The notes beneath the pieces were generated by a model, which did not search any database, was not told the origin of the DNA, and saw only the letters and a list, made by a program, of their open reading frames with translations. Of a stretch of DNA of 64,000 nt, positions 32,674 through 41,302 are shown in pieces; within the stretch, counting starts at the first letter, position 1, and each line of letters opens with the position of its first letter. Both the position numbers and the translations under genes were made by a program. Source of the stretch: Betaproteobacteria bacterium. GTDB lineage: Bacteria > Pseudomonadota > Gammaproteobacteria > Burkholderiales > SG8-41. The DNA is taken from the NCBI GenBank assembly GCA_029863175.1, contig JAOTVX010000016.1, forward strand, positions 1 through 64,000, written 5' to 3'.

Positions 32674-33321
32674 ATGAAGGAAACCACGCTCATCGTGGTC
32701 CGCCACGCCGAAACCACCTGGAATCGCGAGAAGCGAATGCAGGGCACGACCGATACGACGCTGTCTGATGTCGGCCGCGCCCAGGCGCAGGCGCTTTCCC
32801 GCCGGCTTGCTCGTCAGGCGTTCTCGGCGCTCTATAGCAGTGACCTGAGCCGCGCGCGGGACACGGCGCATGCCATCGCGCAACAAACGCGGCGCGAACT
32901 CCTGCTCGAGCCGCGACTACGGGAGCGTGCATTCGGTATCTTCGAGGGGCTTATCGCGGACGAGATCCGGGCGCGCTATCCGGAGGAGTACGCCCGCTTC
33001 GCGAGCCGCGACCCTGACTATGAAGTACCCGGCGGCGAGAGCGCCCGCGGATTCACGCAGCGTTGCCTGGGTTGCCTGGCCGAGATCGCCAACCGCCACC
33101 CAGGCGAGGACGTCGTAGTGGTCACGCACGGACTCGTGCTCGACTCGCTTTACCGGGCAGCGCACGGACTCGACCACGGCGTGCAGCGCCCGGTGCCCCT
33201 CATCAACGCGAGCGTGAATCTTTTCGGATACGGCTCGAGCATCTGGCGCATGGTGGAGTGGGGTGACGTGACGCACCTCGCCGAGGACGAGATCACGGTT
33301 TACCGGGGCAGCGCCGGTTGA
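32674..33321 (+). CDS. Histidine phosphatase (phosphoglycerate-mutase-like) family protein
   Basis: A 215-residue branch-1 histidine phosphatase. LIVVRHAETTWNREKRMQGTTDT contains the phosphorylated His and RHxE signature; SDLSRARDTA supplies the Arg; LRERAFGIFEGLIADEI the Glu; and VVVVTHGLVLDSLYRAA the second His. This is similar to CobC/GpmB-like phosphatases; the substrate cannot be read from sequence. It ends VYRGSAG followed by repeats. Start is ATG 32674, with an agcatg-like weak ribosome site and a cacgagtcacgag tract just before. Confidence 0.93.
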   Translation: MKETTLIVVRHAETTWNREKRMQGTTDTTLSDVGRAQAQALSRRLARQAFSALYSSDLSRARDTAHAIAQQTRRELLLEPRLRERAFGIFEGLIADEIRARYPEEYARFASRDPDYEVPGGESARGFTQRCLGCLAEIANRHPGEDVVVVTHGLVLDSLYRAAHGLDHGVQRPVPLINASVNLFGYGSSIWRMVEWGDVTHLAEDEITVYRGSAG

Positions 33322-33652
33322 ATCCGTGAGTCGTGATTCGTGAGTCGTGAATCGTGAAACGTGAATCGTGAAACGTGAATCGTGAAACGTGAATCGGGCT
33401 CAGTTAAAACCCAAGAATTAGCCGCAGATAAACGCAGATAAACACAGATTGAGATATACAAGAGAGAGAACCAAAACAGGAACAGACCTGCTTAGCCGCC
33501 GATGCACGCCGATAATGCAGAAGAAGTGATGGATAATGGTGATACGAAATGGTGATGAAGAAAAGCTGTCCCTTCGTCCATCACCAGTAATCATCACCAT
33601 TTCTCATCACCAGTACGCGTCACCAGTTCTTGGTCGCGGGTCGCCGTGAGGA
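33322..33652. repeat. Intergenic repeat block: 7-bp-type array, D, F and G units
   Basis: 33326-33400: gtgattcgtgagtcgtgaat drifting to gtgaatcgtgaaac units. 33419-33448: D (gccgcagataaacgcagata). 33493-33518: F (gccgccgatgcacgccgata). 33523-33629: a G hairpin with arms 33523-33563 and 33578-33629. No gene. Confidence 0.85.
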
Positions 33653-34276
33653 ATGGATACCGTTGTCTTAGTTCACGGGCTGTGGGTCCATGGTATCGCG
33701 ATGGAATTGATGCGCCGCCGCGTGGCGCGCGCGGGATATCAGGCGCTGGCGTACTCCTACCCATCCATGCGGCTGACGCTCAACGAGAACGCCGGGCGGC
33801 TCGCGCGTTATTTGCGCGAGTTGCCTGCTTCACGGCTGCATCTGGTCGGCCACAGTCTTGGCGGGTTGATCGTACTGAAGACTATCGAGCAGGCAACGGC
33901 GCTGCCCCCGGGCCGGGTCGTGTTGGCGGGGACGCCCTTTGGGGAGAGCTACGCGGCGCGGAGGTTGGAGCGCCTGCCGGGCGGGCGCACAGCGCTCGGG
34001 CGCAGCCTGCCCGAATGGCTCGAGATCGCGCACTCCAGGCCGGCGCCAGACCGTGAGATCGGCGTGATCGCGGGCAGCTCGCCCTTCGGGCTCGGGCGTC
34101 TCGTCGCGCCGGAATTGCCTCGGCCCAACGATGGGGTCGTGAGCGTCAAGGAGACACGGCTGCCCGGGATGCGCGATCATATCGTCCTGCCCGTGAGTCA
34201 TTCGGGGATGCTGGTTTCGCGCCACGTCGTGCGCCAGATTTGCGCCTTTCTTCGCAATGGTGCCTTTGCCCGATAG
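33653..34276 (+). CDS. Alpha/beta hydrolase (lipase/esterase-like)
   Basis: A 207-residue alpha/beta-fold hydrolase. VVLVHGLWVHG is the oxyanion loop; LVGHSLGGLIVLK carries the nucleophile Ser (about residue 68); PNDGVVSV gives the probable acid; SHSGMLVSRHV the His. The small size and V-H-G-L-W resemble PGAP1-like or triacylglycerol-lipase-like proteins. There is no signal peptide, so it is probably cytoplasmic. Start is ATG 33653 with gtgagga just before. Substrate unknown. Confidence 0.88.
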   Translation: MDTVVLVHGLWVHGIAMELMRRRVARAGYQALAYSYPSMRLTLNENAGRLARYLRELPASRLHLVGHSLGGLIVLKTIEQATALPPGRVVLAGTPFGESYAARRLERLPGGRTALGRSLPEWLEIAHSRPAPDREIGVIAGSSPFGLGRLVAPELPRPNDGVVSVKETRLPGMRDHIVLPVSHSGMLVSRHVVRQICAFLRNGAFAR

Positions 34277-34460
34277 GGCGGAGGCACGAGCCAAGAGGGA
34301 AGGAGAGATGCAGGATTACAATCGAACCGCCAAGGCGCCAAGCACGCCAAGAAACACAAGATTGATACACGGATAAGCGCACATGTTCGTGAATTGAGCA
34401 TCGGGCAACGCCCTCGAACCACCATCCACGATTCACGATTTACGATTCACGCAGTATGAA
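34277..34460. repeat. B repeat and gattcac tract
   Basis: B unit at 34324-34352 (gaaccgccaaggcgccaagc) and 7-bp-like gattcacgatttacgattca at 34430-34449. Nothing coding. Confidence 0.7.
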
Positions 34461-35540
34461 ATGGTAGGAACAATGCTTCTCATTCGACCATTGGCGATTG
34501 CGGGCCTGCTGGTGTTGATGGGCGGTTGTAATAGCGTCGGCTACTACTGGCAGTCGGTAAGCGGGCAGCTCGATATGTGGGGTCGCGAACGGCCGGTGCC
34601 GGAGGTAATCGGTGACCCCGACACTGACGCGACGCTGCGGCGCAAGCTTGCCCGTGTGGAGAAAATCCGCGATTTTGCGAGCGACGAGCTCAAGCTTCCA
34701 GACAATGCCAGTTACCGGCGCTACGCCGACCTGGAACGGCCGTTCGCGGTGTGGAATGTTTTTGCGGCGCCGGAGTTCTCTGTCTCACCCATACAGTGGT
34801 GCTTCCTGGTTGTGGGCTGTGTCGCCTACCGGGGCTATTTCGATCGCGCGGCGGCCGAGCGCTTCTCCGCGGGCGTGGCGGCACAGGGGCATGACGTTTA
34901 CGTGGGCGGGGTGCCAGCTTATTCCACGCTCGGCTATTTTGCCGATCCCTTGCTCAATACGTTCATGCAGTTCCCCGACGTCGAGATCGCGCGTCTCCTG
35001 TTCCACGAGCTTGCGCACCAGGTCGCCTATGCGCCCGACGACACGGTTTTCAACGAGTCGTTTGCAACCGCCGTCGAAGCTGAAGGCATGAAGCGCTGGC
35101 TCACCCGCACCGGTAACCAGGCGGCGCGAGCCGATTTCGAGCGCCGGCAGTACGCGCGCGACGAGTTCAAGCGCATCGTCGAGCGCTCCCGACAGCGGCT
35201 CGACGCGCTCTATCGCTCGGGCGTCGCACCAGACGCGATGCGTATCCGCAAGGCTGCGATACTCGAGCAGATGGACCAGGAATACCGCGTGTTCAGGGAC
35301 AGCTCCGGTTTTGCGGGCTATGACCACTGGTTCGCGCAGAGGCCCAACAACGCGCAGATCGCTTCGGTCGTGATTTACACGCAGCTCGTGCCGGCGTTCC
35401 AGTCGTTGCTCGAGCGCGAGGGCGGTGACCTTGGCCGGTTCTACGCGCGGGTAAAAATGCTGGCGAGCTTGCCAAAGGACCAGCGGGCCGATGCATTGCG
35501 GACGGCGTTGCCGCAGACGCAGGCAGAGGCTTTGCGCTAG
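34461..35540 (+). CDS. Lipoprotein aminopeptidase (Aminopep family)
   Basis: A 359-residue member of the putative aminopeptidase family (PF10023-like). The signal peptide LIRPLAIAGLLVLMGGCNS has a lipobox with Cys about 23, so it is membrane-anchored. GYYWQSVSGQLDMW follows, typical of the family. The zinc-protease signature is LLFHELAHQVAY (HExxH, about 180-184) with NESFATAVEAEGMKRWL as the downstream Glu motif. It is predicted to cleave peptides in the periplasm. ATG 34473 is an alternative start. A rho-independent terminator follows at 35579. Confidence 0.9.
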   Translation: MVGTMLLIRPLAIAGLLVLMGGCNSVGYYWQSVSGQLDMWGRERPVPEVIGDPDTDATLRRKLARVEKIRDFASDELKLPDNASYRRYADLERPFAVWNVFAAPEFSVSPIQWCFLVVGCVAYRGYFDRAAAERFSAGVAAQGHDVYVGGVPAYSTLGYFADPLLNTFMQFPDVEIARLLFHELAHQVAYAPDDTVFNESFATAVEAEGMKRWLTRTGNQAARADFERRQYARDEFKRIVERSRQRLDALYRSGVAPDAMRIRKAAILEQMDQEYRVFRDSSGFAGYDHWFAQRPNNAQIASVVIYTQLVPAFQSLLEREGGDLGRFYARVKMLASLPKDQRADALRTALPQTQAEALR

Positions 35541-35578
35541 GGCGTGTCGGCAGTGAGTGATAGCATCCGTCGTCCGGA

Positions 35579-35604
35579 AAGGCCGGTCACAGCCGGCCTT
35601 TTTT
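35579..35604 (+). terminator. Rho-independent terminator
   Basis: aaggccgg-tcacag-ccggcctt followed by tttt: an 8-bp stem, 6-base loop and U-tract, 38 bp after the aminopeptidase stop. Confidence 0.88.
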
Positions 35605-35606
35605 GT

Positions 35607-35640
35607 TCTCTGTGATCTCTGTGTTCTCTGTGGCAGTTTG
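35607..35640. repeat. A-family right arm
   Basis: ttctctgtgatctctgtgtt and onward, directly after the terminator and before hrpA. No facing left arm is nearby. Confidence 0.75.
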
Positions 35641-35651
35641 ATCCTGAACTT

Positions 35652-38600
35652 GTGAGACAACACTCCAGCACTGACATCGAGCAGCGGCGCGCGAATCTGC
35701 CGCAGCCGCGTTATCCCGAGGAGCTTCCGGTCGTCGCGAAGCGCGAGGAGATCGCGCGCGCGATCGACGCCCACCAGGTAGTGATCGTCTGTGGCGAGAC
35801 CGGATCGGGCAAGACGACGCAGTTGCCCAAGATCTGCCTGGAGCTCGGGCGCGGTGTCGCGGGCATGATCGGCCATACCCAGCCGCGCCGCATCGCCGCG
35901 CGCACGGTCGCCGCGCGCATCGCCTCGGAGCTCACGAGCCCGCTCGGGCACGCCGTCGGCTATAAGGTACGTTTTTCCGACCGCGTTTCCCCGGAAACCT
36001 ACCTCAAGGTCATGACCGATGGGATACTGCTCGCGGAAACACAAAGCGACCGCCAGCTCCGCGCCTACGACACGATCATCATCGACGAAGCGCACGAGCG
36101 CAGCCTCAATATCGACTTCCTTATCGGCTACGTCAGGCAACTGCTGCCACAGCGACCAGACCTCAAGCTCATCGTCACTTCGGCGACGATCGATGCAGAG
36201 CGTTTCTCGCGCCACTTTGGCGATGCGCCGGTAATCGAGGTGTCGGGCCGGCTCTATCCGGTCGAGATGCGCTACCGGCCGCTCGCCGGGCGCGGGGAGC
36301 GCGACGATGAGCAGGACATGGTGCAGGCGACGCTCGATGCGGTGGACGAGCTCGCGCGCGCGCCGGGCGGCGGTGACGTCCTGGTCTTCTTGCCGGGAGA
36401 GCGCGAGATCCGCGAGACGGCGGACGCCCTGCGTCAGCACCATCCGAAAGGGGCGGAGATCCTGCCGCTCTACGCGCGGCTTTCCTTCGAAGAGCAAGAG
36501 CGCGTGTTCCGCCCGGGTGGCGCGCGCCGCATCGTGCTCGCCACCAACGTCGCCGAGACCTCGCTGACCGTGCCCGGCATCCGTTTCGTAGTGGATACGG
36601 GGCTCGTGCGCATCAACCGCTACGGCTACCGCAACAAGGTGGAGCAGCTGCAGGTGGAGCCGGTGTCCCAGGCCTCGGCCAATCAGCGCGCCGGCCGCTG
36701 CGGGCGGGTTGCCGCCGGAATCTGCATCCGCCTCTACTCCGGCGAAGATTACGATGCCCGGCCGCAATACACCGATCCCGAGATCCTGCGCTCGTCGCTC
36801 GCGTCGGTGATCCTGCGAATGAAGGCACTGGGATTGGGCGATGTCGAGCGCTTTCCCTTCCTCGACCCGCCCGCGCCGCGCATGATTGCGGACGGCTACC
36901 AGCTTCTCGCCGAGCTGGGGGCGGTGGATGATTCGTATGCCCTTACTCCGCTGGGGCGGCGGCTCGCGCGCTTCCAGATCGATCCGCGCGTCGCACGCAT
37001 GATCCTCGCGGCCGAGCACGAGCAATGCCTTGCCGAAATGCTCGTCATCGCCGCCGTGCTCGAAGTGAACGATCCGCGTGAGCGCCCCTTCGAGCGGGCT
37101 GATGCGGCAGACCGGGCACACGCCCGGTTTCATGACGAGCAGTCGGACTTCCTCGTGTTGCTCAAGGTCTGGCACCACTTCCAGGAGGCGATTGAGCACA
37201 GGAAGTCGAACCGCAAGCTGGCGCTGGAATTGCGCGAGCAGTTTCTCTCGCAACGGCGGCTGCGGGAGTGGCGCGATGTCCACCACCAGCTCGCGGCGCT
37301 CGTCGCTCAGATGGGAATGCGCGCGAACGAGAAGCCGGCAACCGACGAGCAGGTGCACCGCGCACTCATCGCGGGGCTGCTGGGCAATATCGGCTGCAAG
37401 GGCGAGGAGGCCGGAGAGTACCTCGGCGCGCGGGGCGTGCGGTTCGCCATCTTCCCCGGATCCGGGCTGCGCAAGAAACAGCCGCGATGGGTCGTCGCCG
37501 CAGAGCTGGTCGAGACCACGCGGCTCTATGCCCGGTGCGTTGCGCGGATCGAGCCGGAATGGGTGGAGGCGGCCGCGGGCGAGCTCGTGAAGAGGCATTA
37601 CTTCGACCCGCACTGGCAGCGCGAGCGCGCGATGGTGTCCGCCTACGAGCGCGTGACGCTCTACGGGCTGACGCTCGTGCCACGGCGGCGCGTCAACTAC
37701 GGGCCGATCAATCCGAAAGAGGCGCGTGAGGTATTTATCCGCCGGGCGCTGGTGGCGGGCGAATTCGACACACGGGCGCCGTTTTTCGAACACAACCGTC
37801 GGCTGGTAAAAGAGATCGAGGCGTTGGAGCACAAAGCGCGCCGGCGTGACGTGCTCGTGAACGAGGAGGTGATCTTCAACTTCTACGACGGGATCGTCGC
37901 GCTCGATCTCGTCAATGGCGCGGGCTTCGAGCGGTGGCGGGCGGAGGCCGAGCACGCCAACCCGCGGCTGCTCTATCTGACGCGCGAGTACTTGATGCGT
38001 CATGCCGCCGCGGAAATTACCGAGGCGCAGTTCCCGGAGCGCCTTCGCGCGGGTGACGTCGATCTCAAGCTCGGCTATCGATTCGAGCCCGGCCATCCCC
38101 TCGACGGCGTGACCGTGACTGTTCCGCTCGAATTGCTGAACCGCCTCGAGCCGGCGCATTTCGAGTGGTTAGTGCCGGGGCTCGTGCGCGAGAAAATAGC
38201 GCATCTCTTCAAAGCGCTGCCAAAGCAGCTGCGCCGGCATCTCGTGCCCGTACCGCAGCACGTTACGGCCTTCCTCGAAGAGCAGGATTCCGGGGAGAGC
38301 CGGCCACGCCTGGCCGCGGCGCTGGGGCGCTATGTCCAGCGCGCAGCTGGCGCGCCGGTAGCGGCCGACGTATGGGATGACGTTGAGCCGCCGCCGCATT
38401 TATGCATGAACTTTCGCGTCGTGGACGAGGTGGGGCGTGAGCTCGCCACCGGGCGGGATCTCGCGGCGCTGAAGACGCAGCTCGGACAGGCTGCGAGTCT
38501 TACGTTCAGTGCGGACGAGCCGGGAATCGAGAAGACCGGAATCCGTGTCTGGGATTTCGGCGACCTGCCCGCGGAGATTTCGTTTACGCGCGGCGGCCGG

Positions 38601-39392
38601 CGGCTCACGGGTTACCCCGCGCTCGCCGACGAGGGCGAGAGCGTCGCGATTCGGTTGTTCGACACGCGCCCGGCGGCGGATGCGGCGATGCGCGCGGGCG
38701 TGCGGCGCATGATTTGGCTCTCGCTCAAAGAGCAGATGCGCCAGCGCGAGAAAACCCTGCCTGGGTTCACCCAGGCTGCGCTTGCTTTGCGCACGCTCGC
38801 CTCGGCGGACGACCTTAGAGAGGATCTCTTGACGGCGATCGCCGATCGCGCATTTATCGGCGAGGACGAGCTGCCGCGCACGGCAAAGGCGTTCGAGGCG
38901 TTACGGGCGCGTGCCCGCACGCGGCTTCCTGCAGTCGCCGACGGGGGGTGCCGGCTGTTCGGCACGATCGCCGAGGAGTACCCGCGCGCGCAGCAGCGCC
39001 TCGCTGGAGCGGGAAAGACGGCACCACGCCCGGTCGCCGACGTGCGCGCCCAGCTGGCCCGGCTGGTATTCAAAGGGTTCATGGCCGCGACGCCGTGGGA
39101 GCGGCTGCAGGACCTGCCGCGGTATTTGAAGGCGATGCAGGCGCGACTGGACAAGTACGCGAAAGACTCCGAGCGCGATGAGCGCCATGCCTCCCACATC
39201 GGGGAGCTCTGGAGCCGGTACGAAGAGCGGGCGGCGAAGCTGCGCCGGGCGCACGAGTCCGACCCGCGGCTCGAGGACTTCCGCTGGCGTATCGAGGAGT
39301 TGCGCGTATCGCTTTTTGCGCAGGAGCTGCGCACGCCTTATCCGGTATCCTTCAAGCGCCTGGACAAGCTCTGGCAATCGATCGTTCGCTAA
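35652..39392 (+). CDS. hrpA: ATP-dependent RNA helicase HrpA
   Basis: A 1246-residue DEAH-box helicase. Walker A GETGSGKTTQLP (about 51-62), DEAHERS at 145, SATIDAERF and the motif VI region QRAGRCGRVAAG are present, then HA2/OB regions and the long C-terminal DUF3418 domain of HrpA (about 620-1240). In E. coli HrpA takes part in mRNA processing and in resolving stalled or collided ribosomes. Start is GTG 35652; ATG is absent nearby and the terminator plus A repeat lie just upstream. Length fits the E. coli protein (about 1300). A long antisense open frame (34785-38159, minus) is a codon-bias shadow. Confidence 0.97.
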   Translation: MRQHSSTDIEQRRANLPQPRYPEELPVVAKREEIARAIDAHQVVIVCGETGSGKTTQLPKICLELGRGVAGMIGHTQPRRIAARTVAARIASELTSPLGHAVGYKVRFSDRVSPETYLKVMTDGILLAETQSDRQLRAYDTIIIDEAHERSLNIDFLIGYVRQLLPQRPDLKLIVTSATIDAERFSRHFGDAPVIEVSGRLYPVEMRYRPLAGRGERDDEQDMVQATLDAVDELARAPGGGDVLVFLPGEREIRETADALRQHHPKGAEILPLYARLSFEEQERVFRPGGARRIVLATNVAETSLTVPGIRFVVDTGLVRINRYGYRNKVEQLQVEPVSQASANQRAGRCGRVAAGICIRLYSGEDYDARPQYTDPEILRSSLASVILRMKALGLGDVERFPFLDPPAPRMIADGYQLLAELGAVDDSYALTPLGRRLARFQIDPRVARMILAAEHEQCLAEMLVIAAVLEVNDPRERPFERADAADRAHARFHDEQSDFLVLLKVWHHFQEAIEHRKSNRKLALELREQFLSQRRLREWRDVHHQLAALVAQMGMRANEKPATDEQVHRALIAGLLGNIGCKGEEAGEYLGARGVRFAIFPGSGLRKKQPRWVVAAELVETTRLYARCVARIEPEWVEAAAGELVKRHYFDPHWQRERAMVSAYERVTLYGLTLVPRRRVNYGPINPKEAREVFIRRALVAGEFDTRAPFFEHNRRLVKEIEALEHKARRRDVLVNEEVIFNFYDGIVALDLVNGAGFERWRAEAEHANPRLLYLTREYLMRHAAAEITEAQFPERLRAGDVDLKLGYRFEPGHPLDGVTVTVPLELLNRLEPAHFEWLVPGLVREKIAHLFKALPKQLRRHLVPVPQHVTAFLEEQDSGESRPRLAAALGRYVQRAAGAPVAADVWDDVEPPPHLCMNFRVVDEVGRELATGRDLAALKTQLGQAASLTFSADEPGIEKTGIRVWDFGDLPAEISFTRGGRRLTGYPALADEGESVAIRLFDTRPAADAAMRAGVRRMIWLSLKEQMRQREKTLPGFTQAALALRTLASADDLREDLLTAIADRAFIGEDELPRTAKAFEALRARARTRLPAVADGGCRLFGTIAEEYPRAQQRLAGAGKTAPRPVADVRAQLARLVFKGFMAATPWERLQDLPRYLKAMQARLDKYAKDSERDERHASHIGELWSRYEERAAKLRRAHESDPRLEDFRWRIEELRVSLFAQELRTPYPVSFKRLDKLWQSIVR

Positions 39393-39568
39393 GGCACACG
39401 CCACCGGATGGGCCAAGCCTCGAAGATTATCCAGACCCTTAAATAGTGATGATTACTGGTGATGGAAACTGGTGATGAGTACTAGTGATGTACACCGCGG
39501 GTGACGGTTTGTCATCACCAATTTTCACCACCATTTCTCATCACCATCTTTCATCACCATTTCGGGAA
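39393..39568. repeat. G-family hairpin
   Basis: Left arm 39445-39489 (tagtgatgattactggtgat and onward) and right arm 39511-39562 (tcatcaccaattttcaccac and onward) with an about 20-base loop. Its right arm runs to 6 bases before the start of the next gene. Confidence 0.85.
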
Positions 39569-40429
39569 ATGTTAATTCACGCAACAGTCACCATCACCGG
39601 AGCGCCTGAAGAGCGCGAAGCGTGCGAAGCGCAGCTTCGGCGCGCGCTCGCGGGCCAGCTGCGCCGCGATGATGTCACGGAGCATAGCGGCAAGGATGCC
39701 CTTTGTTACGACCTCAAGGTCGAGGGTGGAATACCGTTCCCCGTTTTCGCAAGAGCCTCCGAAGAGTTTCCGACGCTTGAGTTCGCGATCGATTGGGTGA
39801 ACGTCGCTGCGGGCGAGCGCGGCAGCGCGCGCTTTGTCGGAGGTCATCTCGCCGCGCAGACCTCGGAGCGCATTGGCACCGCCTCTGCGACCGATCATCC
39901 GGTATACGTTGCCGTGGCAACAGATGGAACGCTGACGCTGGCGTTGACGCTGGAGCGGGTAGCGAGCAACGAGTGGCTTGGCTACGGCGTCACCGCGACG
40001 CGCGACGCGCTGCTCCGGATCTTGCGTGAACCGGGACGGGACGAGTTGACCCTCTACGCAACGGAAGGCGCCCCGGAGTGGGCGGCCGTCTGGACGGGTA
40101 ACCTCTTAGCCCGGCAATTTGATTTTCAGGAGGGGCAGGAGCCGGTTGCCATCGCGGATTCAATTTTTCAAGATCTGGATCGGATGGCGCGAGGCTTTGC
40201 GCAAGCGTGGCTCTGGTTTGCCGACGCACCCGAGCAGGAGATCGCGATCGAGCGGGAGCGCTACGCCCGCTACGGCTACGAAACCGCGGACGCGAACCTG
40301 CGTTCAGCGCGTTTGCATCAGCTTCGCACTGAAGCGGGAGCAGGCAAACCGCTCGAGCACTCGACGTTCAGCGCGGACGAAGCCTGGCTTAAGGATATCG
40401 TCTTGGCGACCTGGGCCAAGGACGTATGA
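39569..40429 (+). CDS. Hypothetical protein, 286 residues
   Basis: Not recognised. From ATG 39569 (gggaaatg) the protein starts MLIHATVTITGAPEEREACE and has no signal peptide. The middle is an acidic alpha/beta sequence (PTLEFAIDWVNVAAGERGSARFVGGHLAAQ; LTLERVASNEWLGYGVTATRDALL) and the end is helical (QDLDRMARGFAQAWLWFADAPEQEIAIERERYARYGYE). The open frame extends upstream to 39485 but that part encodes only translated G-repeat (HHHLSS-type), so the later start is better. Codon use matches neighbours. It is followed by a 7-bp array and the convergent rhomboid gene. Confidence 0.75.
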   Translation: MLIHATVTITGAPEEREACEAQLRRALAGQLRRDDVTEHSGKDALCYDLKVEGGIPFPVFARASEEFPTLEFAIDWVNVAAGERGSARFVGGHLAAQTSERIGTASATDHPVYVAVATDGTLTLALTLERVASNEWLGYGVTATRDALLRILREPGRDELTLYATEGAPEWAAVWTGNLLARQFDFQEGQEPVAIADSIFQDLDRMARGFAQAWLWFADAPEQEIAIERERYARYGYETADANLRSARLHQLRTEAGAGKPLEHSTFSADEAWLKDIVLATWAKDV

Positions 40430-40477
40430 TTAATTTTGAATTATGAATGACGAATGATCGAAAATCAGGTCTACCTG

Positions 40478-40540
40478 CTGTCAGTCGTCAGTCGTCAGTC
40501 GTCAGTCGTCAGTCGTCAGTCGTCAGTCGTCAGTCGTCAC
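40478..40540. repeat. 7-bp tandem array (gtcgtca)
   Basis: Eight perfect or near-perfect cagtcgt units run into the stop codon of the rhomboid gene (tca at 40537-40539), so the array abuts and partly supplies the 3' end. Confidence 0.88.
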
Positions 40541-41160
40541 CAGCGCCGGGGCGGACGGCGGCGCCAATAGAGGATCATGATGAAGCCTCCCACCATTCCT
40601 CCGAGGTGCGCGAAGTGGGCGACGCCCTCCTGCGTTCCCGTAACACCCAGGTAGAGCTCGATCGCGGCGTAGACGAAGACAAAAACGCGCGCGGGCATCG
40701 GGATGGGCGGAAAGATGAGGAGGATCGTGCGCCGCGGAAAGTAGAGGCCGAAGGCGAGTAGCACGCCGAACACACCGCCGGATGCGCCGATGGTCGGATA
40801 AGGCGGCGCTCCCGATACCGCTGACATTACGAGCTGCGCGATGCCGGCGGTCACGACGGAAACGAAGTAATACATGAGGAAGCGCTGCCGCCCGAACAGG
40901 CGCTCGACATCCGACCCGAACATGAACAAGCCGAACAGATTGAAGAGGAGGTGCATGAAATTCCCATGCAGGAAGCTATAGGTGACGAGCTGCCAGGGCA
41001 GGAAACCGGTGGTGGTCGGGCCGGGAACCTGCACGGCCCCGCCGAGCGGCCAGAGCGCGAACCATGCGAGGAGCACGTCGCCTAGCACGAGCTGCAGGAG
41101 GAACACGGCTCCGATCGTCGTGATCAACGCGCGGGTCGCGGGGGGCATCAAGTGCCACAT
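40537..41160 (-). CDS. Rhomboid family intramembrane serine protease
   Basis: A 207-residue rhomboid with six hydrophobic segments. Catalytic Ser is in IGASGGVFGVLLAFG (about residue 128) and His in VAHFAHLGGMVGGF (about 184); the oxyanion-side FLHGNFMHLLFNLFGLFMFG includes the H-x-N-like motif. It cleaves membrane substrates within the bilayer; substrate unknown. The tail YWRRRPPRRW is basic and cytoplasmic. Start is ATG 41160, with a B repeat and cgtgaatc tract upstream. Confidence 0.94.
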   Translation of the reverse strand: MWHLMPPATRALITTIGAVFLLQLVLGDVLLAWFALWPLGGAVQVPGPTTTGFLPWQLVTYSFLHGNFMHLLFNLFGLFMFGSDVERLFGRQRFLMYYFVSVVTAGIAQLVMSAVSGAPPYPTIGASGGVFGVLLAFGLYFPRRTILLIFPPIPMPARVFVFVYAAIELYLGVTGTQEGVAHFAHLGGMVGGFIMILYWRRRPPRRW

Positions 41161-41302
41161 AGATCCGTGAATCCTAAATCGTGAATCGTAAATCGTGAAT
41201 CGTGAATCGTAGTTTGTTTCTCTTGGCGTCGTGGCGTCGTGGCGTCTTGGCGGTTCAATTATTGAAAAATCTGCGTGTATCTGCGTGTATCTGCGGCTAA
41301 AT
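41161..41302. repeat. 7-bp tract, B right arm and D right arm
   Basis: gtgaatcctaaatcgtgaat (41167-41210), tcttggcgtcgtggcgtcgt (41222-41260) and tctgcgtgtatctgcgtgta (41270-41300) fill the gap between rhomboid and sulfatase. Confidence 0.8.

Noticed and set aside
34785..38159. Very long minus-strand open frame of 1124 codons
   Set aside because: It lies antisense to the lipoprotein aminopeptidase and hrpA; the GC-rich codon bias of hrpA keeps the opposite frame open. Its sequence has no recognisable domain.
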